A stretch of 64,000 bases of DNA from Campylobacter hepaticus (GTDB lineage Bacteria > Campylobacterota > Campylobacteria > Campylobacterales > Campylobacteraceae). The stretch covers positions 1,456,670 through 1,520,669 of the forward strand of contig NZ_CP031611.1 of assembly GCF_001687475.2 (NCBI RefSeq), written 5' to 3'. This document shows, piece after piece, positions 1 through 8,910 of the stretch. The position numbers and the translations under genes were made by a program. Each line of letters opens with the position of its first letter. The stretch's first letter is position 1. The notes under the pieces are model-generated. The model was given only the letters and a program-made list of their open reading frames with translations. It searched no databases and had not been told where the DNA came from.

Positions 1-696
1 TTCCCCAAAACTTTCTTCTAGGCCTTTTTCTATATCATTTGCAAGACGTGAGAGTAAATCTTCTTGAATTTCAAGACGATCTATGACCAATTTTATGCTA
101 TGTTTTTTAGTTTTACTTAATTTGATTTCTTCATCAAGGCGTACTAAAACTCCATCAATTTGTGCTCTTACATAGCCCTTGTTGCGTAAATTTTCAAGTA
201 AGTCTGCATAAGTGCCTTTTTTTTCACGTACAAGAGGAGCATAAATAATAATTTTTGCTCCTTTTGGGAATTGTAAAATTGCATTAATAATATCACTTGC
301 TTTCATAGATGAAATTTTTTGATTGCATTGGTGGCAATATTGAATACCTATTCTTGCATATAAAAGTCGAAGATAATCATAAATTTCAGTAATGGTTCCA
401 ACTGTTGAACGTGGGTTTTTGGAAGTGGTTTTTTGGTCTATGGCAATAGCTGGAGTTAGTCCTTCGATCTTATCCACATTGGGTTTATTTACTTTATCTA
501 AAAATTGTCTTGCATAAGCACTTAAACTTTCTATGTAACGTCTTTGTCCTTCAGCATAAAGCGTGCCAAAAGCAAGAGTAGATTTCCCGCTACCACTAAG
601 TCCTGTAAAAACAATAAGTTTGTTTTTTGGAATTTCAAGATCAATATTTTTAAGATTATTTTCTTTTGCGCCAATGATTTTTATGATATTATTCAT
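1..696 (-). CDS. uvrA: UvrA, excinuclease ABC subunit A (5' part, cut by window edge)
   Basis: The ATPase subunit of the UvrABC nucleotide excision repair complex recognises bulky DNA damage and loads UvrB. About 232 N-terminal residues are present, against roughly 940 in the family. The start reads [19 protein letters not shown], followed by the Walker A motif GLSGSGKST near residue 31, the Q-loop region [16 protein letters not shown], and a zinc-module Cys pair (CHQC). The ATG is at 694-696 on the minus strand. The rest of the gene lies left of the window. The next gene on the same strand ends 87 bases upstream of this start. Confidence 0.97.
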   Translation of the reverse strand, partial: MNNIIKIIGAKENNLKNIDLEIPKNKLIVFTGLSGSGKSTLAFGTLYAEGQRRYIESLSAYARQFLDKVNKPNVDKIEGLTPAIAIDQKTTSKNPRSTVGTITEIYDYLRLLYARIGIQYCHQCNQKISSMKASDIINAILQFPKGAKIIIYAPLVREKKGTYADLLENLRNKGYVRAQIDGVLVRLDEEIKLSKTKKHSIKLVIDRLEIQEDLLSRLANDIEKGLEESFGE

Positions 697-783
697 AGTT
701 ATTCCTAAATAATCATTAATATAAATTTAAAAATTTTAACATATAAAATATTAAAAAAACTTGGGTTGTGTTTTATTACTAAG

Positions 784-1569
784 TTAAAAATTGATAACTC
801 CTAATTTATTAAGTAAAGAATGTGTTGTTCCAAGTATTGATAAAGCATAAACATAAAGTAGAATTTTTCTGTGGGCTGTAATACATATTTTTTCTATAAT
901 TTTTATGCCTATGAAAACTCCTATCATAGAAGCAATGCCTACTAATACACCTTTATGAATGACTTCAAAATCTATAACTCCAGAATTTGAAAAGGAGATA
1001 ATACCTGAAATTGATGCAAAAATGACAAAAAATAAAGACAAGGAAACAACTTTTTTGCTATCATATCCTAAAAAATAAGCTAAAATAGGAGCGATTAAAA
1101 GACTGCCGCCTATTCCTAGGGAAATGGCAAAAATTCCAGTGAAAGAACCTGCAATAAATAAAACTATATTTTTTATCCAAAAATTTTGTTGATTTTTTGT
1201 TACGTTTTCTTTGATTTTAAAAGCATATTTAATAAAAAATATACAACTTACAATTAAAAATATACTAGTAAGAGTGATATCGCTTAAAGTTTTTAAAAGC
1301 ATACCACTAAAACTACCTCCTAGGAGTCCTCCAAACCCTATTATAATGCCATCTTTTAGATTGAAGTTCTTTTTTTTATAATTAATATAAGAGCCAAAAA
1401 TTGCTGCAAAAATCATTTGAAATACAGAAATTCCAATAGCATGATGAGCACTTGATCCAAGCATAAACATTGAAGGTACAATAATCATGCCTCCGCCAAT
1501 TCCAAAAAGTCCAGAGGCAATACCTGAAATTATTCCTATAATTAAATAGGGTATATCTGCAATTTCCAT
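784..1569 (-). CDS. TauE/SafE family membrane permease
   Basis: A 261-residue polytopic membrane protein of the TauE/SafE (DUF81) family. Two homologous halves are visible, each with a glycine-rich motif: GIASGLFGIGGGMIIVPS near residue 14 and FAISLGIGGSLLIAPIL near residue 146. Both are typical of these eight-helix permeases, which move sulfite, sulfoacetate or other organosulfur anions. The substrate here is unknown. It stands alone on the minus strand between uvrA and the divergent trp operon, so neighbours give no clue to its job. Confidence 0.85.
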   Translation of the reverse strand: MEIADIPYLIIGIISGIASGLFGIGGGMIIVPSMFMLGSSAHHAIGISVFQMIFAAIFGSYINYKKKNFNLKDGIIIGFGGLLGGSFSGMLLKTLSDITLTSIFLIVSCIFFIKYAFKIKENVTKNQQNFWIKNIVLFIAGSFTGIFAISLGIGGSLLIAPILAYFLGYDSKKVVSLSLFFVIFASISGIISFSNSGVIDFEVIHKGVLVGIASMIGVFIGIKIIEKICITAHRKILLYVYALSILGTTHSLLNKLGVINF

Positions 1570-1828
1570 AATTTTCCCAAATTATTAAAATATTTAAAAT
1601 GAGGTGTATTTTATCTTATTAAGCTAAGTATTATCTTAGTTTTTATTAAAAATATTTTTATTTGAGCATTAAATTTTGTAATTAATGTTTCTAAAATTCC
1701 TATAAATATGGAATTTTATAAAATTATTTTACATTTTAAAGATAAATTTATATTTATTAATTTAGAATCTTTATATACTTTAAGGTTTAAATAATCTAAA
1801 AGAAAATAATTTTATAGAAAGGTAAAAA
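1570..1828 (+). promoter_or_regulatory. Upstream region of the trp operon with sigma70-like -10 element
   Basis: The non-coding stretch between the divergent permease gene and the trp leader ORF is very AT-rich. The best promoter match on the plus strand is TATACT at 1774-1779. It would place a transcript start near 1786 and a 5' UTR of about 40 nt before the leader ORF. Campylobacter sigma70 promoters rely mainly on the -10 element, and I see no clear -35 box. I recognise no operator for a Trp repressor. Confidence 0.45.
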
Positions 1829-1903
1829 ATGAGTGAAAAATATTTTTTTAGTAATTTATTGATTTTAAAACCTACTTACACTCCTTTTTATTGGCGCTTC
1901 TAA
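1829..1903 (+). CDS. Putative trp operon leader peptide (24 codons)
   Basis: This short ORF has a good ribosome binding site (AAAGG at 1818-1822, six bases before the ATG) and ends 64 bases before trpE. Eight of its 24 residues are aromatic. It ends with Pro-Phe-Tyr-Trp-Arg-Phe-stop, and the single Trp codon is at 1892-1894. Leader peptides with regulatory Trp codons are the classic control of trp operons. Here no GC-rich terminator hairpin follows, so control, if any, could be translational: CCTTTT at 1883-1888 inside the ORF complements the trpE Shine-Dalgarno AAAAGG at 1954-1959. That it is translated is an inference. Confidence 0.55.
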   Translation: MSEKYFFSNLLILKPTYTPFYWRF

Positions 1904-1967
1904 AAACTACTTTTTATCTGATTTTATTATATTTAATTTTTTATTTTTTGTATAAAAGGCTTATTTT
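1904..1967 (+). promoter_or_regulatory. trp leader to trpE spacer with trpE ribosome binding site
   Basis: A T-rich spacer holds AAAAGG at 1954-1959, eight bases before the trpE ATG. I see no rho-independent terminator in it. The Shine-Dalgarno is complementary to the stretch inside the leader ORF just before its Trp codon. Confidence 0.5.
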
Positions 1968-3227
1968 ATGTATATTAAAAATGTAAATTTTTATTATAGG
2001 CAAATCCTTTCAAAATTTAAAAATTCGTATTTAGTAGAGGATTTAAGCAGAATTATTATAGGAATTGATTGTGATTATTTAGATGCTAATGATCTTTCAT
2101 TTAGTCAATTAAAATTAAAGTATGAGTTGTTAGCTCAAAAAAGTATTTGCGATCATGCGGGATTATTTGGAATTTTTAGTTGGAATTTTATATCTTTATT
2201 GGAAAAAATTCCTATTTTTTCTTCAAGAAATTATGATTTTCCTTTATTTTTATTTGCTAATGCTAAGGCTTATTTAATTTATGAAAAAGAGCATAATACT
2301 TTTTTAAAATTTGGGGATTTGAAGTATTTTGATTATCTTAGAGATGATTTTAATGTGTTTAAAAAAGAAAAAAATTATGATTTTGAAATTTTAAATTGTT
2401 TAAAAGAAGAAAATAAGGATTTTTTAAAAATGTGTGAAAAGGCTAAAGAATATCTTATTAATGGAGATATTTTTCAAGTGGTTTTAAGTAAACAGCTTTG
2501 TATTAAGCACCAAATAGATGCTTTTGATTATTATGAGCAATTAAGAACTTTAAATCCTAGTATTTATATGTTTTATTTTCCAAGTAAATATGGGGTGGTT
2601 TTGGGTTCTTCTCCAGAATTTTTATTAAAAATTAAAGATAAGGAAATTTTTTTAGCTCCTATTGCAGGAACTAGAAGTTTGGATAATGATTGTGATATTA
2701 ATGTTTTAGAAAAAGAACTTTTAAATGATGAAAAAGAATTAAGTGAACATAAAATGTTAGTAGATTTAGCAAGAAATGATGCTTCTAAATTTGGGATAAA
2801 TACAAGAGTAGAAAATCTTTTTTCTATTATTAAAAATAAATTTATTATGCACATAGTAAGTGAAGTGTATGCTACCATGAAAGAAAATGTGAGTATTTTT
2901 GATGTGATTGAAGCTGTTTTTCCTGCAGGAACTTTAAGCGGAGCTCCAAAAATTAGAGCTTTAGAGATTATTCGTGAACTTGAGATGTGTGATCGTGGAA
3001 TTTATGGGGGTGCTATTGGGTTTTTAAATTTTAAGAAAGATGTTGTTTTAGCTATTTTAATACGTTCGACTTTTTTTACAAAAGATAGAGCTTATATATC
3101 AAGTGGAGCAGGCATAGTTTTACAAAGTGATAGTAAAAAGGAATATGAAGAAATTTGTGCTAAACGTAGGGCACTTTTGTTGGCTTTTAAAAATTTAAAA
3201 AAGGAAAATGATGATACTTTTAATTGA
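1968..3227 (+). CDS. trpE: TrpE, anthranilate synthase component I
   Basis: It makes anthranilate from chorismate, using ammonia supplied by the amidotransferase domain of the next gene; this is the first step of tryptophan synthesis. Chorismate-binding motifs are clear: PIAGTRSL near residue 229, LVDLARND near 263, PAGTLSGAPKIRALEII from about 318 and GAIGFL near 349. At 419 residues it is shorter than the usual 450-520, and the N-terminal part that carries the allosteric Trp site is reduced, so feedback control may differ. Its 3' end overlaps trpGD by 20 bases, which suggests translational coupling. Confidence 0.97.
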   Translation: MYIKNVNFYYRQILSKFKNSYLVEDLSRIIIGIDCDYLDANDLSFSQLKLKYELLAQKSICDHAGLFGIFSWNFISLLEKIPIFSSRNYDFPLFLFANAKAYLIYEKEHNTFLKFGDLKYFDYLRDDFNVFKKEKNYDFEILNCLKEENKDFLKMCEKAKEYLINGDIFQVVLSKQLCIKHQIDAFDYYEQLRTLNPSIYMFYFPSKYGVVLGSSPEFLLKIKDKEIFLAPIAGTRSLDNDCDINVLEKELLNDEKELSEHKMLVDLARNDASKFGINTRVENLFSIIKNKFIMHIVSEVYATMKENVSIFDVIEAVFPAGTLSGAPKIRALEIIRELEMCDRGIYGGAIGFLNFKKDVVLAILIRSTFFTKDRAYISSGAGIVLQSDSKKEYEEICAKRRALLLAFKNLKKENDDTFN

Positions 3228-4812
3228 TAATTATGATTCTTTTGTGTTTAATATAAAAAACATGCTAGAAAATTTAAGTAATGATGAAATTTTAGTATGT
3301 AGAAACGATGAAATTTCTCTTAATGAGATTAATAATTTAAACCCTACTCATATTATTTTAAGTCCTGGACCAAAGCATCCTAGTCAAAGCGGTATTTGTC
3401 TTGAAATTTTTAAGGCAAGACTTAATATACCTGTTTTAGGTATTTGTTTGGGTCATCAAGCTTTAGCTTTAGCCTTTAATTCTTTAGTATCTAAAATGCA
3501 AGAAGCTGTACATGCAAAAACTACTTTGGTAAAACAATGTAAGGAAAATGAGTTGTTTGCAACCTTGCCTCAAGAATTTAATGTGATGCGTTATCATTCT
3601 TTAGAAGTTAAACAACCTTCAGATGAACTTGAAATTTTAGCTTTTGATGAAAAAGGTGTTATTATGGCTTTAAAACATAAAAAACTACCTTATTTTGGAG
3701 TGCAATTTCACCCTGAGAGTCATTTTAGTGAATATGGTTTAAAAATTCTTTCTAATTTTTTAAAGCAAAAAATTAATAAGTTTGAAAGTGAGCAAAAGCA
3801 GTTAAGTTTTTATATACAAAAGATGAGTGAGAATCATTTTTTACAAAGTGAGGATTTTGAACAAATTTGTAGTATTATTATGTCTAAAAATTATGAAATC
3901 TTGCAATTAGCAGTTTTGCTTGTTTTAATTACAGAAAAATCTTTAAATGAGAAATCCCTAAGTGCTTTTGTAAAACAAATTTTAACTTATTCTATAACTT
4001 TTAGTGATGAAAGTGATATGATAGATATTTGTGGAACAGGTGGGGATGGATTTAAAAGTATTAATGTTTCTACAACTAGTGCTTTTATTTTGGCAGCTTT
4101 AGGGGTAAAGGTTGCTAAACATGGTAATTACGCTATTTCAAGTTCTAGTGGAAGTACAGATATTTTACATGCTTTAAATATTATTACACCAAATACTTTA
4201 GATTTGGCTTTAAAGTATTTAAATGGACAAAAACTTAGCTTTTTTCATGCCCCTTTTTTTCATCCTTTAGTGGGACAATTAAAAGAAATCAGATCAAGAC
4301 TTGGAATAAGAACAGTTTTTAATATTTTAGGACCCTTGTTGCATCCTAATTTAAAATTAAAATATCAATTGATGGGAAATTATCATGCACCTGTGCACAG
4401 ACTTTTGATTGAAGTTTTAAAGGAATTAGGACGTGAAAAAGCTTTAGTTGTAAGAGGAAATGATGGTATGGATGAAATTAGCATTTGCCATGATACTAAA
4501 ATTTATGAACTTTGTGAGGGCGAAATTTTAGAATATTGTATTTCTCCTGAACAGTTTGGATTTAAAAGGGCTTTGCATAGTCAAATTATAGGTGCTAATG
4601 CCTATGAAAATGCTAAAGATTTGCTTGATATTTTAAGCGGAAAAATGCAAGGGGCAAAATTTGATCTTGTGATTTTAAATGCTATGTTCGCACTTTATAC
4701 GGCTAATAAAGTCAATTCACCTTTAAAAGCTAAAGATATGATTTTACAAGCTATATATTCAGGTAAGGTAATAGAATATTTTAAGGAGTATCAAGCTTGT
4801 GTTAAAAATTAA
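3208..4812 (+). CDS. trpD: TrpGD fusion: anthranilate synthase amidotransferase and anthranilate phosphoribosyltransferase
   Basis: A 534-residue two-domain enzyme. Residues 1-190 form a class I glutamine amidotransferase with nucleophile Cys80 in GICLGHQ and the His168/Glu170 pair in HPES; it feeds ammonia to TrpE. Residues from about 205 form the phosphoribosyltransferase, with GTGGDG at 276-281 and KHGN at 304-307 for PRPP binding; it makes phosphoribosyl-anthranilate. The same fusion occurs in enterobacteria and in C. jejuni. Overlaps with trpE (20 bases) and trpF (14 bases) support one polycistronic message. Confidence 0.97.
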   Translation: MMILLIDNYDSFVFNIKNMLENLSNDEILVCRNDEISLNEINNLNPTHIILSPGPKHPSQSGICLEIFKARLNIPVLGICLGHQALALAFNSLVSKMQEAVHAKTTLVKQCKENELFATLPQEFNVMRYHSLEVKQPSDELEILAFDEKGVIMALKHKKLPYFGVQFHPESHFSEYGLKILSNFLKQKINKFESEQKQLSFYIQKMSENHFLQSEDFEQICSIIMSKNYEILQLAVLLVLITEKSLNEKSLSAFVKQILTYSITFSDESDMIDICGTGGDGFKSINVSTTSAFILAALGVKVAKHGNYAISSSSGSTDILHALNIITPNTLDLALKYLNGQKLSFFHAPFFHPLVGQLKEIRSRLGIRTVFNILGPLLHPNLKLKYQLMGNYHAPVHRLLIEVLKELGREKALVVRGNDGMDEISICHDTKIYELCEGEILEYCISPEQFGFKRALHSQIIGANAYENAKDLLDILSGKMQGAKFDLVILNAMFALYTANKVNSPLKAKDMILQAIYSGKVIEYFKEYQACVKN

Positions 4813-5398
4813 AATTTGTGGTATAAAAGATGAACAAAATGCTAAAGATTTGGCTATTTTAAATATAGATTTTTTTGGATTGATTTTTGCTAAAAGTCCA
4901 AGACAGGTGAATTTAGAACAAGCTAAAATTTTAAGTAGTATTTTTCATGAAAAATCTAAGCAAGTTATTGGTGTTTTTGTGGATGAAAGTTTGGATGAAA
5001 TTTTAAGATGTATAAAAATAGTAAAGCTTGATGGTATTCAAATTTATCGCTGTATTACTGGTGAAGAATTTAAAATTTTAAAAACTAAAAAAGTTTTTGT
5101 TTGGCAAGTTGTTAGTGTATTAAATACTTTAGAATTCAAGAATGAAATTTATGCTGATTTGATACTTTTTGATGCTAAAGGAGTTTTAAAAGGTGGCAAT
5201 GGAATTAGTTTTAATTGGACCTTATTAAAATCTTATTCTAAAGATTTTGCTTTAGCAGGGGGTTTAGGTTTGAAAAATCTTCAAGAAGCTTTGAAAACTG
5301 GAGCTAAAATTTTAGATTTTAATTCTAAACTTGAAGATGAAAAAGGTTTAAAAGATATAAAAAGGGTTAAAAAAATTTTAAAGGAGTTAAAAAGATGA
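4799..5398 (+). CDS. trpF: TrpF, phosphoribosylanthranilate isomerase
   Basis: It catalyses the Amadori rearrangement of phosphoribosyl-anthranilate to CdRP. It is a TIM barrel of 199 residues with the catalytic Cys7 in the N-terminal KICGIK motif and the general-acid Asp in LILFDAKG near residue 121. The start is GTG at 4799, behind AAGGAG at 4783-4788; no ATG fits. It is a separate gene, not fused to TrpC. No trpC lies in this operon, so the indoleglycerol-phosphate synthase must be encoded elsewhere. Confidence 0.95.
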   Translation: MLKIKICGIKDEQNAKDLAILNIDFFGLIFAKSPRQVNLEQAKILSSIFHEKSKQVIGVFVDESLDEILRCIKIVKLDGIQIYRCITGEEFKILKTKKVFVWQVVSVLNTLEFKNEIYADLILFDAKGVLKGGNGISFNWTLLKSYSKDFALAGGLGLKNLQEALKTGAKILDFNSKLEDEKGLKDIKRVKKILKELKR

Positions 5399-6573
5399 AA
5401 AAGGCTTATTATGGAGATTTTGGTGGGCAGTTTTTACCTGAAAGTGCTATGTTTGCTTTGCATGAACTTGAAAATGCTTTTTTGAAATTTTCTAAAGATA
5501 AATCATTTAAAAAAGAACTTGACAAACTTTTAAAAACTTATGTAGGACGTCCTACTGCTCTTTATTTTGCAAGTAATTTAAGTAAAAAATATAAACATGA
5601 GATTTATTTAAAACGTGAAGATTTAAATCATACAGGAGCTCATAAGATTAATAATGCTATAGCTCAAGTGCTTTTAGCTAAAAAAATGGGAAAGAAAAAA
5701 GTTATAGCAGAAACTGGAGCAGGGCAACATGGTTTAGCTACAGCAACTGCAGCAGCACTTTTAGGTCTTGAATGTGAAATTTATATGGGGGCTATTGATG
5801 CACAAAGACAAGCTTTAAATGTTTATAAAATGGAACTTTTGGGTGCTACAATTCATCCAGTACAAAATGGACTTAAAACTTTAAAAGAAGCTACAACTGC
5901 AGCTATTCAAGCTTGGGTTGGAGATATTAAGAATATTTTTTATGTTGTTGGAAGTGCGGTAGGTCCTTATCCTTATCCTAAGATAGTAACGCATTTTCAA
6001 AGCATTATAGGCAAAGAATGTAAAATACAACTCCAAAAACTTGGTAAAAAAGCAGATTATATTATAGCTGCTATTGGAGGTGGGAGTAATGCTGCTGGAA
6101 TTTTTTATGATTTTATTAAAGATGAAAGTGTAAATCTTATTGGTGTTGAAGCTGGAGGGCTTGGTATTGATACGCCTTATCATGCGGCTACTTTAAATAA
6201 AGGTAAAACAGGTATTATTCATGGTATGAAGACTAAAGTATTACAAGATGATTTGGGTAATATTTTACCTGTGCATAGTATTAGTGCCGGGCTTGATTAT
6301 CCAGGAGTTGGCCCTTTACATGCTTTCTTATTTGAAAGTCAAAGGGCTAAGTATTATGCTATTAGCGATGAAGAATGTGTTAAAGCTTTAAAATTGCTTT
6401 GTAAAGAAGAAGGTATTATTCCAGCTCTTGAGAGTTCTCATGCTTTAGCATTTTTAGAAAAATTGTGTCCACATTTGGAGAAAAAAAGTGTGATAATAAT
6501 TAATCTTTCAGGTAGGGGTGATAAAGATATGCAAATGCTTAGAGAATATAAAAAAGGTATGATTTATGATTGA
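5395..6573 (+). CDS. trpB: TrpB, tryptophan synthase beta chain
   Basis: It condenses indole with L-serine to form tryptophan, using PLP, in an alpha2beta2 complex with TrpA. At 392 residues it has the normal length. The PLP Schiff-base Lys is K84 in [16 protein letters not shown] follows near residue 104, and the phosphate loop is GGGSNA near 224. The ATG overlaps the trpF stop by four bases (ATGA), and the 3' end overlaps trpA by eight bases. Confidence 0.98.
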   Translation: MKKAYYGDFGGQFLPESAMFALHELENAFLKFSKDKSFKKELDKLLKTYVGRPTALYFASNLSKKYKHEIYLKREDLNHTGAHKINNAIAQVLLAKKMGKKKVIAETGAGQHGLATATAAALLGLECEIYMGAIDAQRQALNVYKMELLGATIHPVQNGLKTLKEATTAAIQAWVGDIKNIFYVVGSAVGPYPYPKIVTHFQSIIGKECKIQLQKLGKKADYIIAAIGGGSNAAGIFYDFIKDESVNLIGVEAGGLGIDTPYHAATLNKGKTGIIHGMKTKVLQDDLGNILPVHSISAGLDYPGVGPLHAFLFESQRAKYYAISDEECVKALKLLCKEEGIIPALESSHALAFLEKLCPHLEKKSVIIINLSGRGDKDMQMLREYKKGMIYD

Positions 6574-7315
6574 TTTTAGAAAATTTTATAAAGATAAAGC
6601 AAATGTAGCTTATATGATTTTAGGTTATCCTAGTCTTCATTTAAGCAAGGCTTTTTTAGAAAAATTAGATGAGAGTGTTATTGATATTTTAGAACTTGGT
6701 GTAGCTTATAGTGATCCTATTGCTGATGGTAAATTTATAAGTGATGCAACTAAGCAAGTTTTAGATCAAGGTATAAATATTGATAGTATTTTTAAACTTT
6801 TAGATGGGATTAAAACAAACAAAGCTTTGGTTTTTATGGTGTATTATAATTTAATTTTTTCTTATGGATTAGAAAAATTTGTAAAAAAGGCAAAGTCTTT
6901 AGGTATTTGTGCTTTAATTGTTCCTGAATTAAGTTTTGAAGAAAGTTATGATTTGAAGAAAATATGTCAAAAATATCAACTAGCTCTTATTACTTTTATA
7001 AGTGTTACAACTCCTAAGCAAAGAATACAAAAATTGGTAAAAAATGCTCAAGGTTTTATTTATTTATTAGCAAGTATAGGTATAACAGGTAGCAAAAGCG
7101 TTGAAGAAAGTATTTTATTAGATAAAGTAAAAGAAATTCGAAGTTTTACCAATTTACCTATTTTTGTAGGGTTTGGTATTAAAGACAATAAAGATGTTAA
7201 AAAAATGCGTAAAATTGCTGATGGTGTTATTGTGGGAACTAGTATTATTGAGTGTTTTAAAAAAAATGATTTACAAGTCCTTATGCAAGACATTGAAGAA
7301 ATTTTCAAAAAATAA
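6566..7315 (+). CDS. trpA: TrpA, tryptophan synthase alpha chain
   Basis: It cleaves indole-3-glycerol phosphate and channels indole to TrpB. It is a 249-residue TIM barrel. The catalytic pair is present as Glu43 (ELGVAYSDP) and Asp54 (ADG). Two otherwise well-kept positions differ from enterobacterial TrpA: Ala replaces Pro in ELGVPFSDP, and Glu replaces Asp in LIVPDL (LIVPEL here). It is the last gene of the trp operon. Only a weak AT-rich inverted repeat follows, so the end of the transcript is unclear. Confidence 0.96.
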   Translation: MIDFRKFYKDKANVAYMILGYPSLHLSKAFLEKLDESVIDILELGVAYSDPIADGKFISDATKQVLDQGINIDSIFKLLDGIKTNKALVFMVYYNLIFSYGLEKFVKKAKSLGICALIVPELSFEESYDLKKICQKYQLALITFISVTTPKQRIQKLVKNAQGFIYLLASIGITGSKSVEESILLDKVKEIRSFTNLPIFVGFGIKDNKDVKKMRKIADGVIVGTSIIECFKKNDLQVLMQDIEEIFKK

Positions 7316-7388
7316 AATTTTAAAACATATTTTTATTTTATATTTATTATAATTTTTTTTGATTAAGTTTTTTATAAAGGTGATCATT

Positions 7389-7811
7389 ATGTTAAAAATT
7401 CTTAAATATTCCATTTCTCACTTTTTTGAGCACATATTAAAACTTCATATTCAAGCAGCTCAAGATATTAGCGGTGAGTTTTATGGGGCAAGCATTCCTA
7501 TTATAGGAAAAAATGAAGGAGAGTATAATTTTTATTTGTTTTTTCCAAAGGAATTTTTACAAAAAATTGCCGATATTTTAATTCATGGGGAAAAATTTAA
7601 AGAAGATGATTGGTGTGATTTAATTAAAGAGTGTGCTAATCAGATTATAGGTTATGCTAAGAATTTATTAAATGATGCTAAGGAAGATATTGAATATAAA
7701 TTAGGAATTCCTGAATATTTAGGAAAGATTGATTTTTCTAAGATAGTTTTAGATGAGTCTTTAACTTATAAATTTGAAAATTCTTATTTTAGGATAGGAT
7801 ATTGTAAATAA
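7389..7811 (+). CDS. CheC/CheX/FliY-type phosphatase-like protein in a flagellar operon
   Basis: A 140-residue protein. I chose the ATG at 7389 because AAAGGTGAT (7376-7384) sits just before it; the in-frame TTG at 7359 has no such site. The sequence holds D77-x3-E81-x2-N84 followed by Pro108, which is the [DS]xxxExxN-x22-P pattern of CheC/CheX/FliY aspartyl-phosphate phosphatases with one extra residue before the Pro. It overlaps fliN by one base, so a role in the flagellar switch or in CheY dephosphorylation is plausible. The exact substrate is inferred only from the motif and the neighbours. Confidence 0.65.
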   Translation: MLKILKYSISHFFEHILKLHIQAAQDISGEFYGASIPIIGKNEGEYNFYLFFPKEFLQKIADILIHGEKFKEDDWCDLIKECANQIIGYAKNLLNDAKEDIEYKLGIPEYLGKIDFSKIVLDESLTYKFENSYFRIGYCK

Positions 7812-8116
7812 TGAATGATAATATAATTTATGATCATCATGGGCTCTTGCAATCTTATGAAGATATTTTAGACATTACAGTAGATTTTGTAAGTGAACTT
7901 GGAACTACAAATATGAGTGTTGCTGAGCTTTTAAAACTTGAAGTGGGTTCTGTTATAGATCTTGAAAAGCCTGCTGGAGAAAGCGTGGAGCTTTATATTA
8001 ATAAAAGAATTTTTGGAAAAGGCGAAGTTATGGTTTATGAAAAAAATCTTGCTATAAGAATTAATGAAATTTTAGATTCTAAAACTGTGCTTCAATATTT
8101 TAAAAAAGAAATTTAA
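7811..8116 (+). CDS. fliN: FliN, flagellar motor switch C-ring protein
   Basis: A C-ring component of the flagellar rotor that contributes to torque, switching and export docking. The protein has 101 residues, mostly the SpoA fold: ELLKLEVGSVIDLEKPAGESV near residues 39-59, then the hydrophobic patch and GEVMVYEKNLAIRI near 74-87. That SpoA signature is typical of FliN. It is translationally coupled to the preceding CheX-like gene and the following fliO-like gene, with one-base overlaps at both ends. Confidence 0.93.
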   Translation: MNDNIIYDHHGLLQSYEDILDITVDFVSELGTTNMSVAELLKLEVGSVIDLEKPAGESVELYINKRIFGKGEVMVYEKNLAIRINEILDSKTVLQYFKKEI

Positions 8117-8910
8117 TGAGATTATTGGTATTGTTTTTATGCATTTTACCTTTATATAGTGTTGAATTAGTAAGCTATAATATTTATGATAGAAATGATA
8201 GAGTCGATTTGATGCTTTCTTTTGATGGTGTTTATAATGGTAAAATTTCTCAAAAAAAAGAAAACAATTTTATACTTTTAACTTTTAGTGATTTAAAATA
8301 CTTAAAAGATGAATTTAAAGAACTTCATTCAAGGCTTGTCGATAAAGTTAAGATTGATTCTAAAAATAATAATACTTATATTATGTTACAAAGTAAACAA
8401 AATATTAATATTGAATCAAGTTTTATTAATGATAAATTTGGTATAAGAATTAGAATAACAGGACAAGAAAAAACAGATGCAACAAATTTAACCCCTATTA
8501 TGAATTTAGATCATGAAATACCTAAGACAAAAAATACAAGTTTGCAAGGATATGATTATACAAATTATATTTTAGTTATATCTGTTTTATTAATTTTATG
8601 TATAGCACTTTGGCGGTTTAAAAGAACTATAGCTTATAAACATAATACCGGTTTTAAAAATTTTAATATAATTTTCCAAAGATTTTTAGATAAAAATAAT
8701 CAATTTATAGTATTTATTTATGATAATAAACGTTATGTGATGGTTGTAGGTAGTTCTAATGTACTTTTAGAAAGTGATGAAATTTCAAAAGATCAAATAG
8801 AAAATTATTTTACAAAAAAGAAGGAAGTAAATTTTGATTCTTTTTTTGAGGAAAATAAAAAAAGAATCAAAAATCTTACAGAACAATATCAAAAAAACAA
8901 AGAATCTTAA
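8116..8910 (+). CDS. fliO: FliO-like flagellar export assembly protein
   Basis: A 264-residue membrane protein. An N-terminal signal-like segment (residues 1-16) is followed by a periplasmic part of about 130 residues, one membrane helix at 151-167 and a basic cytoplasmic tail. The tail contains RYVMVVGSSNVLLESDE, which resembles the conserved small domain of FliO (LVVG...LL). FliO helps assemble FliP in the type III export gate. The position right behind fliN fits; fliO lies near fliN in many genomes. The periplasmic extension is longer than in enterobacterial FliO. The call rests on architecture and context. Confidence 0.6.
   Translation: MRLLVLFLCILPLYSVELVSYNIYDRNDRVDLMLSFDGVYNGKISQKKENNFILLTFSDLKYLKDEFKELHSRLVDKVKIDSKNNNTYIMLQSKQNINIESSFINDKFGIRIRITGQEKTDATNLTPIMNLDHEIPKTKNTSLQGYDYTNYILVISVLLILCIALWRFKRTIAYKHNTGFKNFNIIFQRFLDKNNQFIVFIYDNKRYVMVVGSSNVLLESDEISKDQIENYFTKKKEVNFDSFFEENKKRIKNLTEQYQKNKES

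Noticed and set aside
7318..7350. Possible trpA terminator made of AT-only repeats
   Set aside because: TAAAATTTTA and following T runs give no stable stem, so I did not call a terminator.
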